The notes: generated by a model from the sequence alone, not told the origin. DNA of 64,000 bases from Pseudomonas tructae (GCF_004214895.1 NZ_CP035952.1:3420501-3484500), one strand, 5' to 3'; positions 43,497 through 55,740 are shown, numbered from the stretch's first letter. Numbers and translations: made by a program.

Positions 43497-43844
43497 GCAG
43501 CAGGCAAGCTGGCCGTTCAAGTGCGGCTTTAGCAATCATTCGGCATAGCCGCGAGCGTGGAAAGAGCGGTTGTGCTTATCAAAGGTAAATATTTGTTTAA
43601 TTTCAGACGATTGCTTTATCCAATAGCTTGATAACGGTTGATTCACGCTTTCTTGACGCCCGCCCGCTCCTCTCCTTAGCTAGAAGTAATGCAGCAACTG
43701 CAGATTCCATTCCGAGCCTCTAGCTCGCGCTTTTCAGCGCGTGGCCGGGACCGGTTTGCTGGTTTGGGTCGCCCTCTGGTTTTGCATTACAGCACGTGAC
43801 ATCAGGCCAGAACCCTGGCTATTGAAAAACAGAGGAGATCCGCC
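43497..43844. other. Intergenic region of about 350 bp after glgX, AT-rich in the middle
   Basis: No gene is seen. The stretch 43565-43640 is clearly more AT-rich than its surroundings. TTGACG at 43653-43658 could be a -35 box, but no good -10 lies at the right distance. A 6-bp inverted repeat (GCGGCT ... AGCCGC, 43524-43553) with a long loop follows glgX. Confidence 0.35.
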
Positions 43845-44915
43845 ATGAAAAGAACTCCAAATCCCACGGGCTTTGAGTACGTTTTCTATGCGGTTTCCAC
43901 GTCGCTGCTCTTGGCAACCCCGTTGGAAACCCAAGCATTGGGCCTGGAGGATAGCAACCCGCTGAACCACATGGTGCAGGCCCAACCTGCCCTCTCGCTC
44001 ACCCCGGTCAGCACCAGTGGCCTGGGCCTGAGCACCCTGGGCGCGTTTTCCGAGCGCCTGGCCGAGCGCAACGCTCCGACCGCCAATGAAACTATCGCCA
44101 GCCAGTGGGCGCAGTTCTTCCCGACCCCGGTGCGCACCCCGAGCCCGGAAGCCGACAACCTCAGTACACCAAACCGCACCCTGCAGATCAGCCCTGACCT
44201 GTTCATTCGTGAAACCAGTGGCGGCAATGTACACCGCGCCGGTTTCTTCGTCGGCCACAGCAACCTGCAAAGCGGCTTTGACGGCTTGCACAAACCCCAG
44301 GTCGGCGACAGGCAGACCGCAGTCAATCTCGACGGCGAGAGCCTGGGCGTGTACTGGAGCATGACCCATGACCAGGGCTGGCACCTGGATGCCGTGGCCA
44401 TGGGTACCCGCTTCGACATCAATGGCCGCAGCGAATCCGGCCAGCGCCTGGATGGCAATGGCCATGCCCTGACCCTGTCGGTGGAAGGCGGCTACCCCAT
44501 CAGCCTGGGCAACAACTGGACCCTGGAGCCACAAGCCCAGTTGATCAACCAGCAGTACTTTCCCGGCAGCCAGACTCAGACCGACACCCAGCAAGCCTTC
44601 GACGAACAGCCGAACTGGACCGGCCGGGTCGGTGCCAAGTTGTCTGCGCGCTACAACGTGCGCGGCATGCCGATCGAGCCCTTCGTGCGGACCAACATCT
44701 GGTACGACTTCTCCAATGCCGATACGGTGAGCCTGGACAAGGTCGACAAGATCAGCAGCGGACGCAACTCCGCCACCGTCGAACTGGGCCTGGGCCTGGT
44801 GGCGCGGGTCACGCCGAAAGTGGCGCTGTTTGTCAGCGCCGACTACAGCAGCGACATGGATGACAATGACCTCAACGGCCTGATTGGCAACCTGGGGATC
44901 AGGGTACGCTGGTGA
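43845..44915 (+). CDS. Autotransporter-type outer-membrane beta-barrel protein without a long passenger
   Basis: The 356-residue protein has an N-terminal signal-like region (FYAVSTSLLLATPLETQALG) followed by about 100 residues of low complexity and then a 12-strand-type autotransporter barrel. Barrel landmarks are GGNVHRAGFFVGH, LDGESLGVYWSMTHDQGWHLDAV, EGGYPISLGNNWTLEPQAQLIN and a C-terminal strand ending LGIRVRW, the aromatic end typical of outer-membrane barrels. A passenger is nearly absent, so it may work as a porin-like or surface protein. GAGGAGATCCGCC precedes the ATG. It lies between the two convergent glucan blocks and is not obviously linked to them. Confidence 0.85.
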   Translation: MKRTPNPTGFEYVFYAVSTSLLLATPLETQALGLEDSNPLNHMVQAQPALSLTPVSTSGLGLSTLGAFSERLAERNAPTANETIASQWAQFFPTPVRTPSPEADNLSTPNRTLQISPDLFIRETSGGNVHRAGFFVGHSNLQSGFDGLHKPQVGDRQTAVNLDGESLGVYWSMTHDQGWHLDAVAMGTRFDINGRSESGQRLDGNGHALTLSVEGGYPISLGNNWTLEPQAQLINQQYFPGSQTQTDTQQAFDEQPNWTGRVGAKLSARYNVRGMPIEPFVRTNIWYDFSNADTVSLDKVDKISSGRNSATVELGLGLVARVTPKVALFVSADYSSDMDDNDLNGLIGNLGIRVRW

Positions 44916-44925
44916 GACCAGCACG

Positions 44926-44964
44926 CCTGTGGGAGCGGCGATGCGGCGACCCGACTCCCACAGG
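44926..44964. repeat. REP-type palindrome between the autotransporter gene and glgB
   Basis: CCTGTGGGAG and CTCCCACAGG form a 10-bp inverted repeat around a REP-like GC core. It fills the gap between the convergent genes and abuts the glgB stop codon, so it may serve as a terminator. Confidence 0.7.
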
Positions 44965-44966
44965 TG

Positions 44967-47177
<2,211 letters not shown>

Positions 47178-50100
47178 CTACTGCTCTCCCCAGGTACTGA
47201 TCAGACCATGCAGGCCATGCAAAGGCACGGCCAGCCAATGCGGACGGTTCTCGGCTTCGTAGAGGATTTCGTAGGCGACTTTCTCGAGACTGAACAACGC
47301 CAGGGCCGCCTGCTCGCCATCGGCCTGCTCCCAGGCATGGGGCATGGCCGCACTGGCCCGCCCATAAGCCTCGACAAAAGCATGCCGGGCCTGGTGCAGG
47401 TAACGGCGGGCGACGCGTTGACGCGCCTTGCGGGCAGCCTCGCAAAGATCGACACCAGAAGCACTGCGCAGCACCATCGCTGCAGCATAGTCGAAGGAAC
47501 GCAGCACGCCGCTGACATCTTTGTACGGGCTGTGTTTAGCTCGCCGCTGGTCCAGCGGCCGCGCCGGTTCGCCCTCGAAATCGATCAGGTAGGCGTCGCC
47601 CTGCACCACCAGCACCTGGCCCAGGTGCAGGTCGCCATGCACGCGCATCAGCAATCCGCCGACCGCCTGTTTGCTCAGCTCGACAATGTGCTGGAGCAGG
47701 CTCTTGCGTTGTTGTAACAGGTCATCGACCAGGGCCTGGCTGTCGCTGTCGAGGCTGGCGCGGTGTTCCTGCAGCAGGTCTAGGGCACAGCTCAGTTGGG
47801 CAGCGACCTGCGTGCTCCAGGCCTGGCTGTCGCGGCGGGTGCTGGCCCGCGGCTGGAACCCAGGGTCAGCGCTGGGCGCGGCCAGCAGCAGGTGCATCTC
47901 GCCCAGGCGCTGGCCGAGCAAGGCGGCAAAATCAGCCAGGTCCTGCAGCGCGTCGGTGTGTACGTCCTGATCCTTGCTCGAGGGCTCCATCTCGTCACGG
48001 ATGGCCCGTTCGAGGGTGTTCTGGGTCCAGTCCCAGGCATCGCCCTGGTTGCTCAAATAGCCCTGGGCGATCATCAACAGATGCGGCTGCGCCTGGGCGT
48101 CGACACGACTGACCCAGCCCAGCAACGGCGAGATATTGGCAAAGCCGGCAGCGGTCAGGTAGGCGCTCATTTCCAGCTCCGGGTGCACCCCGGGATTGAC
48201 CCGGCGAATCAGCTTGAGCACCAGGCTGCCACCGACCACCACCGAACTGTTGGACTGCTCGGCGCTCAGGTAACGGATTTCGGCGGCGTCGCCCAGGTTC
48301 AGCGCCGCCAGTTGTTCAGTGGCCTCAAAACGCAGTTCACCTTCGCTGCACGGCAGGCGCAGGCCGTCCCGGCAACCACTGAGCACGGCGCGGACAAAAC
48401 TTTCGAGGACAAAACCATCGGTGATCAACCCCACCTGGCGACCACGCCGGACCCGGGCCAGGGCCAGTTGCTGCGGCGCCGGGCTGGTGAGGTTATCTTC
48501 GCCGATCAGGCCAAATGGCAACTGGTACCGGCTGCTCTGACCTGCCCCCTGCACGTCGATCTCGCTCAGCAGCACCGGGCTTGTCGCAACGCCAAAGCGC
48601 ACCCCGTAAACGATTTGCACCTGTTCGATGCGGCTTTGCTTGCCAGCGAACCAGCGGCGCTTGGGCAGGTACTGCGGCAGGATGCTGTCTTGCAAGATGG
48701 CCCGTGCCGGCGCTTCGAGCAGCTCTTCCATGCGTTTTTTCAGCACCAGGGTGGTGAACTCCGGCAGGCTCTGGGCCGGTTCCCTGTGCCAGCTGGGCAT
48801 CTGGTCCTTGTCGGCCAGCTGGAACCAGTAAAAGCCATAAGGCGGCAAGGTCAGCAGGAACGGCAACTGGCCGATCGGCGGGAACGCGCTGCCGCCGAGC
48901 ATCTCCACCGGCACCTTGTCGGCGTACTGCTGCAGTTCGAGTTCCGCCGCTTGCGCCGCGCGCGAGACGTTGGCTACGCAGAGGATGATCTCGGTGTTGC
49001 CATCACTGCCGCTGTACTCGCGGATATAGGCCAGGATCCGCCGGTTGCTCGGCGTGAGCATCTTCAGTGTGCCGCGGCCAAAGGCCTTCTGCTGCTTGCG
49101 CACCGCCAGCAGGCGCCGGTTCCAGTTCAGCAGCGAGTGCGGATCATGGGCCTGGGCCTCGACGTTGACCGCCTGGAAACCGTACAGCGGGTCCATGATC
49201 GGCGGCAGCACCAGCCGCGCAGGGTCGGCGCGGGAGAACCCACCGTTGCGGTCGATCGACCACTGCATCGGTGTACGGACGCCATCGCGGTCACCCAGGT
49301 AAATGTTGTCGCCCATGCCAATCTCGTCGCCGTAGTACAGGGTCGGCGTCCCGGGCATCGACAGCAGCAAACTGCACAGCAACTCGACCCGCCGTCGGTC
49401 ACGTTGCAGCAACGGCGCCAGGCGTCGACGAATGCCGAGGTTGATGCGCGCCCGGCGGTCTTCGGCGTAGTAGTTCCACAGGTAGTCACGCTCACGGTCG
49501 GTGACCATTTCCAGGGTCAGCTCATCGTGGTTGCGCAAGAAGATCGCCCATTGGCAGTTGGCCGGAATCTCCGGGGTCTGGCGCAGGATGTCGGTGATCG
49601 GAAAACGGTCTTCCTGGGCCACGGCCATATACATGCGCGGCATCAACGGGAAGTGAAAGGCCATGTGGCATTCATCGCCCTGGCCCTGGCCAAAATACAA
49701 CTGGGTGTCTTCCGGCCACTGGTTGGCTTCGGCCAGGAGCATGCGGTCAGGGTAATGGGCGTCGATTTCGGCGCGGATCCTCTTCAGCACCTCATGGGTT
49801 TCGGGCAGGTTCTCGTTGTTGGTGCCGTCACGCTCGATCAGGTACGGGATGGCGTCCAGGCGCAGGCCGTCGACGCCCAGATCGAGCCAGTAGCGCATGA
49901 CGTCGAGCACCGCCTTGAGCACCTGTGGGTTGTCGAAGTTGAGGTCCGGCTGGTGCGAGTAGAAGCGGTGCCAGAAGTACTGGCCGGCGACCGGGTCCCA
50001 GGTCCAGTTGGACTTCTCGGTGTCGAGGAAGATGATCCGCGTGCCGTCGTACTTCTGGTCGCTGTCGGACCACACGTAAAAGTCCCGCGCCTTGCTGCCC

Positions 50101-50489
50101 GGCTTGGCGCGCCGGGCTTTCTGGAACCACGGATGCTGGTCGGAGGTGTGGTTGATGACCAGTTCGGTGATCACCCGCAGGCCGCGCTGGTGTGCCTGGG
50201 CGATGAAGCGCTTGACGTCGGCCAGCGTGCCATAGTCGGGGTGCACCGCCTTGTACTCGGCGATGTCGTAGCCGTCGTCGCGGCGTGGCGAGGGGTAGAA
50301 CGGCAACAGCCACAGGGTGTTGACCCCAAGCTCGGCGATGTAGTCGAGCTTGGCGATCAGCCCGGGAAAATCGCCGATGCCGTCATTGTTGGAATCGAAG
50401 AAGGATTTGACGTGTACCTGGTAGATGATCGCGTCTTTGTACCACAGGGGATCATCGATAAAGGCCGCTGGGCGGGCGCGCTTGGCCAT
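47178..50489 (-). CDS. treS: Trehalose synthase fused to maltokinase (TreS-Pep2)
   Basis: The 1103-residue protein has two enzymes in one chain. The N-terminal GH13_16 trehalose synthase (about residues 1-545) isomerises trehalose and maltose; D212 (DGLRLDAIPYL) and E254 (LLAEANQWPEDT) are the catalytic acids and FLRNHDELTLEM the third site. The C-terminal part is a maltokinase of the aminoglycoside-phosphotransferase fold, with H951 in HGDLHLGQVLV and YLIDFEGEPARPL. The product would be maltose-1-phosphate, the donor for GlgE encoded 13 nt upstream. AAGGAG lies 6 nt before the ATG. Fused TreS/Pep2 is known in pseudomonads. Confidence 0.95.
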   Translation of the reverse strand: MAKRARPAAFIDDPLWYKDAIIYQVHVKSFFDSNNDGIGDFPGLIAKLDYIAELGVNTLWLLPFYPSPRRDDGYDIAEYKAVHPDYGTLADVKRFIAQAHQRGLRVITELVINHTSDQHPWFQKARRAKPGSKARDFYVWSDSDQKYDGTRIIFLDTEKSNWTWDPVAGQYFWHRFYSHQPDLNFDNPQVLKAVLDVMRYWLDLGVDGLRLDAIPYLIERDGTNNENLPETHEVLKRIRAEIDAHYPDRMLLAEANQWPEDTQLYFGQGQGDECHMAFHFPLMPRMYMAVAQEDRFPITDILRQTPEIPANCQWAIFLRNHDELTLEMVTDRERDYLWNYYAEDRRARINLGIRRRLAPLLQRDRRRVELLCSLLLSMPGTPTLYYGDEIGMGDNIYLGDRDGVRTPMQWSIDRNGGFSRADPARLVLPPIMDPLYGFQAVNVEAQAHDPHSLLNWNRRLLAVRKQQKAFGRGTLKMLTPSNRRILAYIREYSGSDGNTEIILCVANVSRAAQAAELELQQYADKVPVEMLGGSAFPPIGQLPFLLTLPPYGFYWFQLADKDQMPSWHREPAQSLPEFTTLVLKKRMEELLEAPARAILQDSILPQYLPKRRWFAGKQSRIEQVQIVYGVRFGVATSPVLLSEIDVQGAGQSSRYQLPFGLIGEDNLTSPAPQQLALARVRRGRQVGLITDGFVLESFVRAVLSGCRDGLRLPCSEGELRFEATEQLAALNLGDAAEIRYLSAEQSNSSVVVGGSLVLKLIRRVNPGVHPELEMSAYLTAAGFANISPLLGWVSRVDAQAQPHLLMIAQGYLSNQGDAWDWTQNTLERAIRDEMEPSSKDQDVHTDALQDLADFAALLGQRLGEMHLLLAAPSADPGFQPRASTRRDSQAWSTQVAAQLSCALDLLQEHRASLDSDSQALVDDLLQQRKSLLQHIVELSKQAVGGLLMRVHGDLHLGQVLVVQGDAYLIDFEGEPARPLDQRRAKHSPYKDVSGVLRSFDYAAAMVLRSASGVDLCEAARKARQRVARRYLHQARHAFVEAYGRASAAMPHAWEQADGEQAALALFSLEKVAYEILYEAENRPHWLAVPLHGLHGLISTWGEQ

Positions 50490-50502
50490 GCTCGACTCCT
50501 TT

Positions 50503-52506
50503 CTAGAGGGCTTTTTCGATACGCCAGATCGCAAATGGCAGGTGCCAGGGCTCGATGCGCATCCATTGGGTCTTGCCGTGCCAGGTCCAGCGGTGGCCGC
50601 TCATCAGGTCTTCACCATAGGTGTCGGCGTTGTCGTCCAGCCCCAACTCCCACAGCGGCAACTCGAAGTGCGCCTCCTGGGCGTTGTGCGGATCGAGGCT
50701 GACGGCGATGAGGATGAAGTTGTCGCGCTCGGCGGTGCGCTTGCCGAAGTACAGGATGTTGTCGTTCCAGGCCTGGTAGAAGGCCACGCCCAGGTGCGTC
50801 TGCAGCGCCGGGTTGTGCCGGCGGATGCGGTTGAGCTGGGCAATCTCGGCGATGATGTTGCCCGGTTGGGTGAAGTCCCTCGGGCGCAGTTGGTACTTCT
50901 CCGAATCCAGGTACTCTTCCTTGCCCGGCACCGGCGTCGCCTCGCACAGCTCGAAGCCCGAATACATGCCCCACAGGCCCGAGCCCATGGTCGCCAGGGC
51001 AGCACGGATGAGAAACCCGGCACGGCCTGACTCATGCAAAAAGTACGGATTGATGTCCGGGGTATTGACGAAGAAGTTCGGCCGGTAGCAGTAGCACCAC
51101 GGCGCCTGGTTGAGTTCTTCGAAGTAGCTTTGCAACTCGGCCTTGGTGTTGCGCCAGGTGAAGTAGGTGTAGCTCTGGGAATAGCCGACCTTGCCCAGGC
51201 GCGCCATCATCGCAGGCTTGGTGAAGGCTTCGGCGAGGAAGATTACCTGCGGATACTGGCTGCGGACATCAGCGATCAGCCAGTGCCAGAACGGCAAGGG
51301 CTTGGTGTGCGGGTTGTCGACGCGAAAGCTTTTGACCCCCTCCTTCACCCAGCCCACCACCACATCGCGCAGGGCCAGCCACAAGGCCGGTACCGAGTCT
51401 GCGGCGTAGAAATCGACGTTGACGATATCCTGGTACTTCTTGGGCGGGTTCTCGGCGTAGCGGATGCTGCCGTCCGGGCGCCAGGAGAACCAGCCCGGGT
51501 GCTCCTTGAGCCAGGGGTGGTCCTGGGAGCACTGGATGGCAAAATCCAGGGCGATTTCCAGGCCATGCTCGGCAGCAGCGGCCAGCAGCCGACGAAAATC
51601 CTCGCGGCTGCCCAGTTGCGGGTGAATCGCCTCGTGCCCGCCTTCAACGCCGCCAATGGCATAGGGGCTGCCCGGGTCATCCGCGTCGGCCTGCAAGGCG
51701 TTGTTGCGACCCTTGCGGTGGCGCACACCGATGGGGTGAATGGGCGGAAAGTACAGCACGTCAAACCCCATATCACGGATCATCGGCAGGCGTTCGTGCA
51801 CATCATTGAAGGTGCCGTGGCGCTGCGGGTCATCGGTGATCGAGCGGGGAAACAGTTCGTACCAGCTGGCGAACTGCGCCTGGATGCGTTCGACATCCAG
51901 CGGGTATTCAGGGCTGCGGCTGAGGTAGGTGCGGTGCTCAGCCTCAGCCATCAGCACCGCGGTGTCCGGATGCAGCAGCAAGGCCACCTGCTCCTCGCAG
52001 GCCAGCCCCGGCAGGTGCCGGCACAAGGCCTGCAGTTGGTCGCGCAGCGGCCCGTCGCTGCGGCCAATATTGTGCTCGATCAGCAGCAGCCCTTCCTGCA
52101 ACTCCAGCGCCACTGCAACGCCTGCGCTGAACTTCTTTTCCAGGTCATGGCAATAGGTGGCGAACGGATCGATCCAGGCCTCGATGCTGAACAGGTGACG
52201 GCCCTGCTCGCTGACGGTGAATTGGGCCTGCCACAGGTCATTGCCGGCAAATTGCATCGGTACACAATGCCAACGCCGGCCATGGGCCTGGCGCCAGTTG
52301 AGCATCACCGCCAGGGCGTCATGACCATCGGCATAGACCTTGCTGCTGACCTGCACCGGCGCACCGACCACCGCCTTGACCGCAAACAGCCCGCCGTCGA
52401 GCACCGGCAGGGTGTTCTCGATCACGATCCGCGGTTCGAGCAAAGCCCGGGAAAGGCTCAGGGCCGGGTCCGGGCGGTCGGTTTCGAAGGGCTCATCGCG
52501 GGTCAT
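50503..52506 (-). CDS. glgE: Alpha-1,4-glucan:maltose-1-phosphate maltosyltransferase GlgE
   Basis: The 667-residue GH13_3 enzyme extends alpha-glucan with maltose from maltose-1-phosphate. D397 (SFRVDNPHTKPLPFW) is the nucleophile and E426 (VIFLAEAFTKP) the acid/base, as in mycobacterial GlgE. An N-terminal domain (about residues 1-130) with immunoglobulin-like strands and a helical insert before the barrel are typical. The start is MTRDEPFE, with GGAG upstream at 9 nt. It leads the minus-strand block glgE-treS-glgB. A REPIN lies about 115 bp upstream. Confidence 0.94.
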   Translation of the reverse strand: MTRDEPFETDRPDPALSLSRALLEPRIVIENTLPVLDGGLFAVKAVVGAPVQVSSKVYADGHDALAVMLNWRQAHGRRWHCVPMQFAGNDLWQAQFTVSEQGRHLFSIEAWIDPFATYCHDLEKKFSAGVAVALELQEGLLLIEHNIGRSDGPLRDQLQALCRHLPGLACEEQVALLLHPDTAVLMAEAEHRTYLSRSPEYPLDVERIQAQFASWYELFPRSITDDPQRHGTFNDVHERLPMIRDMGFDVLYFPPIHPIGVRHRKGRNNALQADADDPGSPYAIGGVEGGHEAIHPQLGSREDFRRLLAAAAEHGLEIALDFAIQCSQDHPWLKEHPGWFSWRPDGSIRYAENPPKKYQDIVNVDFYAADSVPALWLALRDVVVGWVKEGVKSFRVDNPHTKPLPFWHWLIADVRSQYPQVIFLAEAFTKPAMMARLGKVGYSQSYTYFTWRNTKAELQSYFEELNQAPWCYCYRPNFFVNTPDINPYFLHESGRAGFLIRAALATMGSGLWGMYSGFELCEATPVPGKEEYLDSEKYQLRPRDFTQPGNIIAEIAQLNRIRRHNPALQTHLGVAFYQAWNDNILYFGKRTAERDNFILIAVSLDPHNAQEAHFELPLWELGLDDNADTYGEDLMSGHRWTWHGKTQWMRIEPWHLPFAIWRIEKAL

Positions 52507-52620
52507 CGAACGTTGCTCCGTTATGAAATGACGGTAAAGGTTCGAGCGGGGGCGCGGCTTGGGGTTCAAAAAAAATCAGCGATTGGCCACGCCCGATCCG
52601 AAAGCGTAGAGGAAAATTCA

Positions 52621-52694
52621 CTGTAGGAGCGGGCTTGCCCCGCGATGGCATTCTGTCAGCCACATCGCATCGCGGGTCAAGCCCGCGCCTACGG
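52621..52694. repeat. REP doublet (REPIN) overlapping the end of the acyl-CoA ligase gene
   Basis: Two inverted arms (CTGTAGGAGCGGGCTTGCCC and TCAAGCCCGCGCCTACGGG) flank about 30 bp. The stop codon of the ligase gene lies inside the right arm. Confidence 0.85.
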
Positions 52695-54371
52695 GTTGCG
52701 CTGCAGGCTCAGTTCTTCAATGCTGATCTCACGCATGCGGAACTTCTGCACCTTGCCGGTCACCGTCATCGGGAACTCGTCGACAAAGCGGAAGTAACGC
52801 GGGGCCTTGAAGTGGGCAATGCGGCTCTTGCACCACTGCTGCAGTTCGATCTCGCTGGCGCTGTGGCCGGGATGGAACTTGATCCAGGCAACGATCTCTT
52901 CACCGTAGCGCTCATCGGGTATGCCGATTACCTGCACATCCGCCACCGCCGGGTGAGTGAAGAAGAACTCTTCTAGCTCGCGCGGATAGATGTTCTCGCC
53001 ACCGCGAATGATCATGTCTTTGTTGCGCCCGGCGATGCACACATAGCCCGCCTCGTTCATGGTCGCCAGGTCACCGGTGTGCATCCAGCCGGCCGGGTCG
53101 ATGGCCTCGCCAGTGGCCGCCGGGTTGCCCCAGTAGCCGAGCATCACACTGTAACCGCGGGTGCACAGCTCACCCATCTGCCCGCGCGGCACGATGCAAC
53201 CATGCTCGTCGATGATCTTGCTTTCCAGCTGTGGCTGGGTGCGCCCCACCGTGGTCACGCGCAGCTCAAGGTCGTCATCGGCACCGGTCTGCATCGACAC
53301 CGGGCTGGTTTCGGTCATGCCGTAGGCGATCTGCACCTCGCTCATGTGCATCTCGCCGATGACCCGGCGCATCACCTCGATCGGGCAGGTGGCGCCGGCC
53401 ATGATCCCGGTGCGCAGGGTCGACAGGTCCATCTCGCGGCGTTGCGGGTGATCGAGCATGGCGATAAACATGGTCGGCACGCCGTACAGCGCCGTGGCTT
53501 TTTCTTGCGCCACACAGCTCAAGGTCAGCAGCGGGTCGAAGGCATCATTGGGGTAGATCATGGTGCTGCCATGGGTGATGCAGCCCAGGTTGCCCATGAC
53601 CATGCCGAAGCAGTGGTACAGCGGCACCGGGATCACCATGCGGTCGTGCTCGCTCAGGCCCAGGCTCTCGCCGACCATGTAACCGTTGTTGAGGATGTTG
53701 TAATGGCTGAGGGTGGCGCCCTTGGGAAAGCCGGTGGTACCGGAGGTGTACTGGATATTCACCGGTTGGTCGAACTGCAGGCTTTGCTGGCGGGCCTGGT
53801 ACTGCGCCGGATCGGTTTCGCTGGCAAGCCCCGCCAGCTGATCCCAGGGCAAGAAACCCGCTGGCGGCTGCGCGTCGAGGCTGATCACTCCGCGCAGTTC
53901 CGGCAAGCGCTCGCTGCGCAGTTGCCCGGGTGCTTGCTGAGCCAGGTTCGGTAGCAGTTCGCCGAGCATGGCGTGGTAGTCGGAGCTCTTGAAGGCGCCG
54001 GCACTGATCAGCCACTGGCAGCCCGACTGCTTGAGCACATATTCAAGCTCGCTGGTGCGGTAGGCCGGGTTGATGTTGACCAGGATCACCCCAATCTTGG
54101 CGCTGGCGAACTGGGCGATGCACCACTGCGCACAGTTCGGCGCCCAGACCCCCAGGCGATCACCGGTTTGCAAGCCCAGCGCCATCATTGCCCGGGCATG
54201 CTGGTCGACACTGGCGGCCAGTGCCTGCCAGCTGTATCGCAGGTGTTGATGACGCACCACCAGCGCCTCACGCTCGGCAAAACGCGATGCCGTCTGGTCG
54301 AATGCCTGTCCGATGGTCATGGCCAGCAGCGGCTTGTCCTGGCGGCCCTGGGTATAGCTCGGTTGATTCAT
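52689..54371 (-). CDS. AMP-binding acyl-CoA ligase beside the leucine catabolic operon
   Basis: The 560-residue protein is an ANL-superfamily acid-CoA ligase with the P-loop [12 protein letters not shown], the [11 protein letters not shown] segment (A5) and [15 protein letters not shown] (A7), and a C-terminal domain with the catalytic lysine in [10 protein letters not shown]. It resembles medium/long-chain FadD-like or ACSF2 enzymes; the substrate cannot be told. Divergent transcription with the isovaleryl-CoA dehydrogenase gene suggests that it activates branched-chain or related acids for that pathway. AAGGGATTGCC precedes the ATG; an in-frame start 13 codons upstream is less likely. Its last codons lie in a REP arm. 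Confidence 0.9.
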   Translation of the reverse strand: MNQPSYTQGRQDKPLLAMTIGQAFDQTASRFAEREALVVRHQHLRYSWQALAASVDQHARAMMALGLQTGDRLGVWAPNCAQWCIAQFASAKIGVILVNINPAYRTSELEYVLKQSGCQWLISAGAFKSSDYHAMLGELLPNLAQQAPGQLRSERLPELRGVISLDAQPPAGFLPWDQLAGLASETDPAQYQARQQSLQFDQPVNIQYTSGTTGFPKGATLSHYNILNNGYMVGESLGLSEHDRMVIPVPLYHCFGMVMGNLGCITHGSTMIYPNDAFDPLLTLSCVAQEKATALYGVPTMFIAMLDHPQRREMDLSTLRTGIMAGATCPIEVMRRVIGEMHMSEVQIAYGMTETSPVSMQTGADDDLELRVTTVGRTQPQLESKIIDEHGCIVPRGQMGELCTRGYSVMLGYWGNPAATGEAIDPAGWMHTGDLATMNEAGYVCIAGRNKDMIIRGGENIYPRELEEFFFTHPAVADVQVIGIPDERYGEEIVAWIKFHPGHSASEIELQQWCKSRIAHFKAPRYFRFVDEFPMTVTGKVQKFRMREISIEELSLQRNP

Positions 54372-54432
54372 GGCAATCCCTTTTTGTGTTTGTTCTGGGA
54401 GCTGATTCAAGCGGGTCTTACTCTGGCTGATA

Positions 54433-54448
54433 TTAACGTTAACGTAAA
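54433..54448. promoter_or_regulatory. First TTAACGTTAACGTAAA operator-like palindrome (ligase side)
   Basis: TTAACGTT and AACGTAAA form a near-perfect 16-bp palindrome with one mismatch. It is 50 bp, about five helical turns, from the second copy. On the minus strand TAATAT overlaps it as a possible -10. It resembles sites reported for the MerR-type regulator LiuR of branched-chain amino acid catabolism, from memory. Confidence 0.55.
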
Positions 54449-54461
54449 GGTCATGGAGTGA

Positions 54462-54498
54462 TTGACAGTGGGTAGTGGCAGGTTTACGTTAACGTAAA
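54462..54498 (+). promoter_or_regulatory. Promoter of the isovaleryl-CoA dehydrogenase operon with second palindrome
   Basis: TTGACA at 54462-54467 is followed after 17 bp by TACGTT (54485-54490), and the perfect palindrome TTTACGTTAACGTAAA (54483-54498) covers the -10. A repressor bound there would block the promoter, while a MerR-type activator would have to distort it; the sequence alone does not decide. Confidence 0.6.
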
Positions 54499-54508
54499 GG
54501 TGATCGCT

Positions 54509-54535
54509 GATCGCGGGGCAAGCCCGCTCCCACAG
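54509..54535. repeat. Single REP in the leader of the isovaleryl-CoA dehydrogenase gene
   Basis: GATCGCGGGGCAAGCCCGCT and CCCACAG give one full REP between the predicted transcription start and the start codon, so it would be part of the mRNA leader. Confidence 0.75.
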
Positions 54536-54576
54536 CCCCGCGAAAATTCCAGAACAAACGACAAAAAGGTGCCAGC

Positions 54577-55740
54577 ATGCGTTATCCGACCCTGAACTTC
54601 GCCCTGGGCGAAACCATCGACATGCTTCGCGACCAGGTGCAGTCCTTCGTCGCCGCTGAACTGGCGCCGCGCGCTGCGCAGATCGACCAGGACAACCTGT
54701 TCCCCGCCGACATGTGGCGCAAGTTCGGCGACATGGGCCTGCTGGGTATCACCGTATCGGAAGAATACGGCGGCGCCGGCCTGGGCTACCTGGCCCACGT
54801 GGTAGCCATGGAAGAGATCAGCCGCGGCTCGGCCTCGGTCGCCCTCTCCTACGGCGCCCACTCCAACCTCTGCGTCAACCAGATCAACCGCAACGGCAAC
54901 GCCGAGCAGAAAGCCAAGTACCTGCCCAAGCTGATCAGCGGCGAGCACATCGGCGCCCTGGCCATGAGCGAGCCCAATGCCGGTTCCGACGTGGTGTCGA
55001 TGAAACTGCGCGCCGAACAGCGGGGTGACCACTTCGTCCTCAACGGCAGCAAGACCTGGATCACCAACGGCCCCGACGCCAACACCTACGTGATCTACGC
55101 CAAGACCGACCTGGAAAAAGGCGCCCACGGCATCACCGCCTTTATCGTCGAGCGCGACTGGAAGGGCTTCAGCCGCAGCAACAAGTTCGACAAGCTGGGC
55201 ATGCGCGGCTCCAACACCTGCGAGCTGTTCTTCGACAACGTCGAAGTGCCCAAAGAGAACATCCTCGGCGCCCTCAACGGTGGCGTGAAGGTGCTGATGA
55301 GCGGCCTGGACTATGAGCGCGTGGTGCTCGCCGGCGGCCCGACCGGGATCATGCAGGCGTGCATGGACCTGGTGGTGCCCTACATCCATGACCGTAAACA
55401 GTTCGGCCAGAGCATCGGCGAGTTCCAGCTGATCCAGGGCAAGATTGCCGACATGTACACCCAGCTCAACGCCAGCCGTGCCTACCTCTACGCCGTGGCC
55501 CAGGCTTGCGATCGCAGCGAGACCACGCGCAAGGACGCCGCCGGGGTCATCCTCTATAGCGCTGAGCGCGCCACCCAGATGGCCCTGGAGGCGATCCAGA
55601 TCCTCGGCGGCAACGGTTACATCAACGAATTCCCGGCCGGCCGCCTGCTGCGTGATGCCAAGCTCTACGAGATCGGTGCCGGCACCAGTGAAATCCGCCG
55701 GATGCTGATCGGCCGCGAACTGTTCAACGAAACCCGCTGA
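54577..55740 (+). CDS. liuA: Isovaleryl-CoA dehydrogenase
   Basis: The 387-residue acyl-CoA dehydrogenase oxidises isovaleryl-CoA to 3-methylcrotonyl-CoA in leucine breakdown, using FAD. The catalytic base is E247 in the segment [16 protein letters not shown]; a glutamate in this position marks isovaleryl-CoA dehydrogenases, because most acyl-CoA dehydrogenases use a more C-terminal one. [12 protein letters not shown] and [14 protein letters not shown] are family signatures. AAGGTG precedes the ATG. It is the first gene of the operon with both methylcrotonyl-CoA carboxylase subunits and the hydratase. The orthologue in P. putida is often named ivd. Confidence 0.95.
   Translation: MRYPTLNFALGETIDMLRDQVQSFVAAELAPRAAQIDQDNLFPADMWRKFGDMGLLGITVSEEYGGAGLGYLAHVVAMEEISRGSASVALSYGAHSNLCVNQINRNGNAEQKAKYLPKLISGEHIGALAMSEPNAGSDVVSMKLRAEQRGDHFVLNGSKTWITNGPDANTYVIYAKTDLEKGAHGITAFIVERDWKGFSRSNKFDKLGMRGSNTCELFFDNVEVPKENILGALNGGVKVLMSGLDYERVVLAGGPTGIMQACMDLVVPYIHDRKQFGQSIGEFQLIQGKIADMYTQLNASRAYLYAVAQACDRSETTRKDAAGVILYSAERATQMALEAIQILGGNGYINEFPAGRLLRDAKLYEIGAGTSEIRRMLIGRELFNETR

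Noticed and set aside
43565..43640. Origin-like or tRNA-like element in the AT-rich stretch after glgX
   Set aside because: No DnaA boxes, cloverleaf or other diagnostic pattern was seen.
47796..50702. Plus-strand open frame of about 968 codons opposite treS
   Set aside because: No recognisable domain, low-complexity His/Arg/Gln-rich product, and full overlap with a well-supported enzyme gene.
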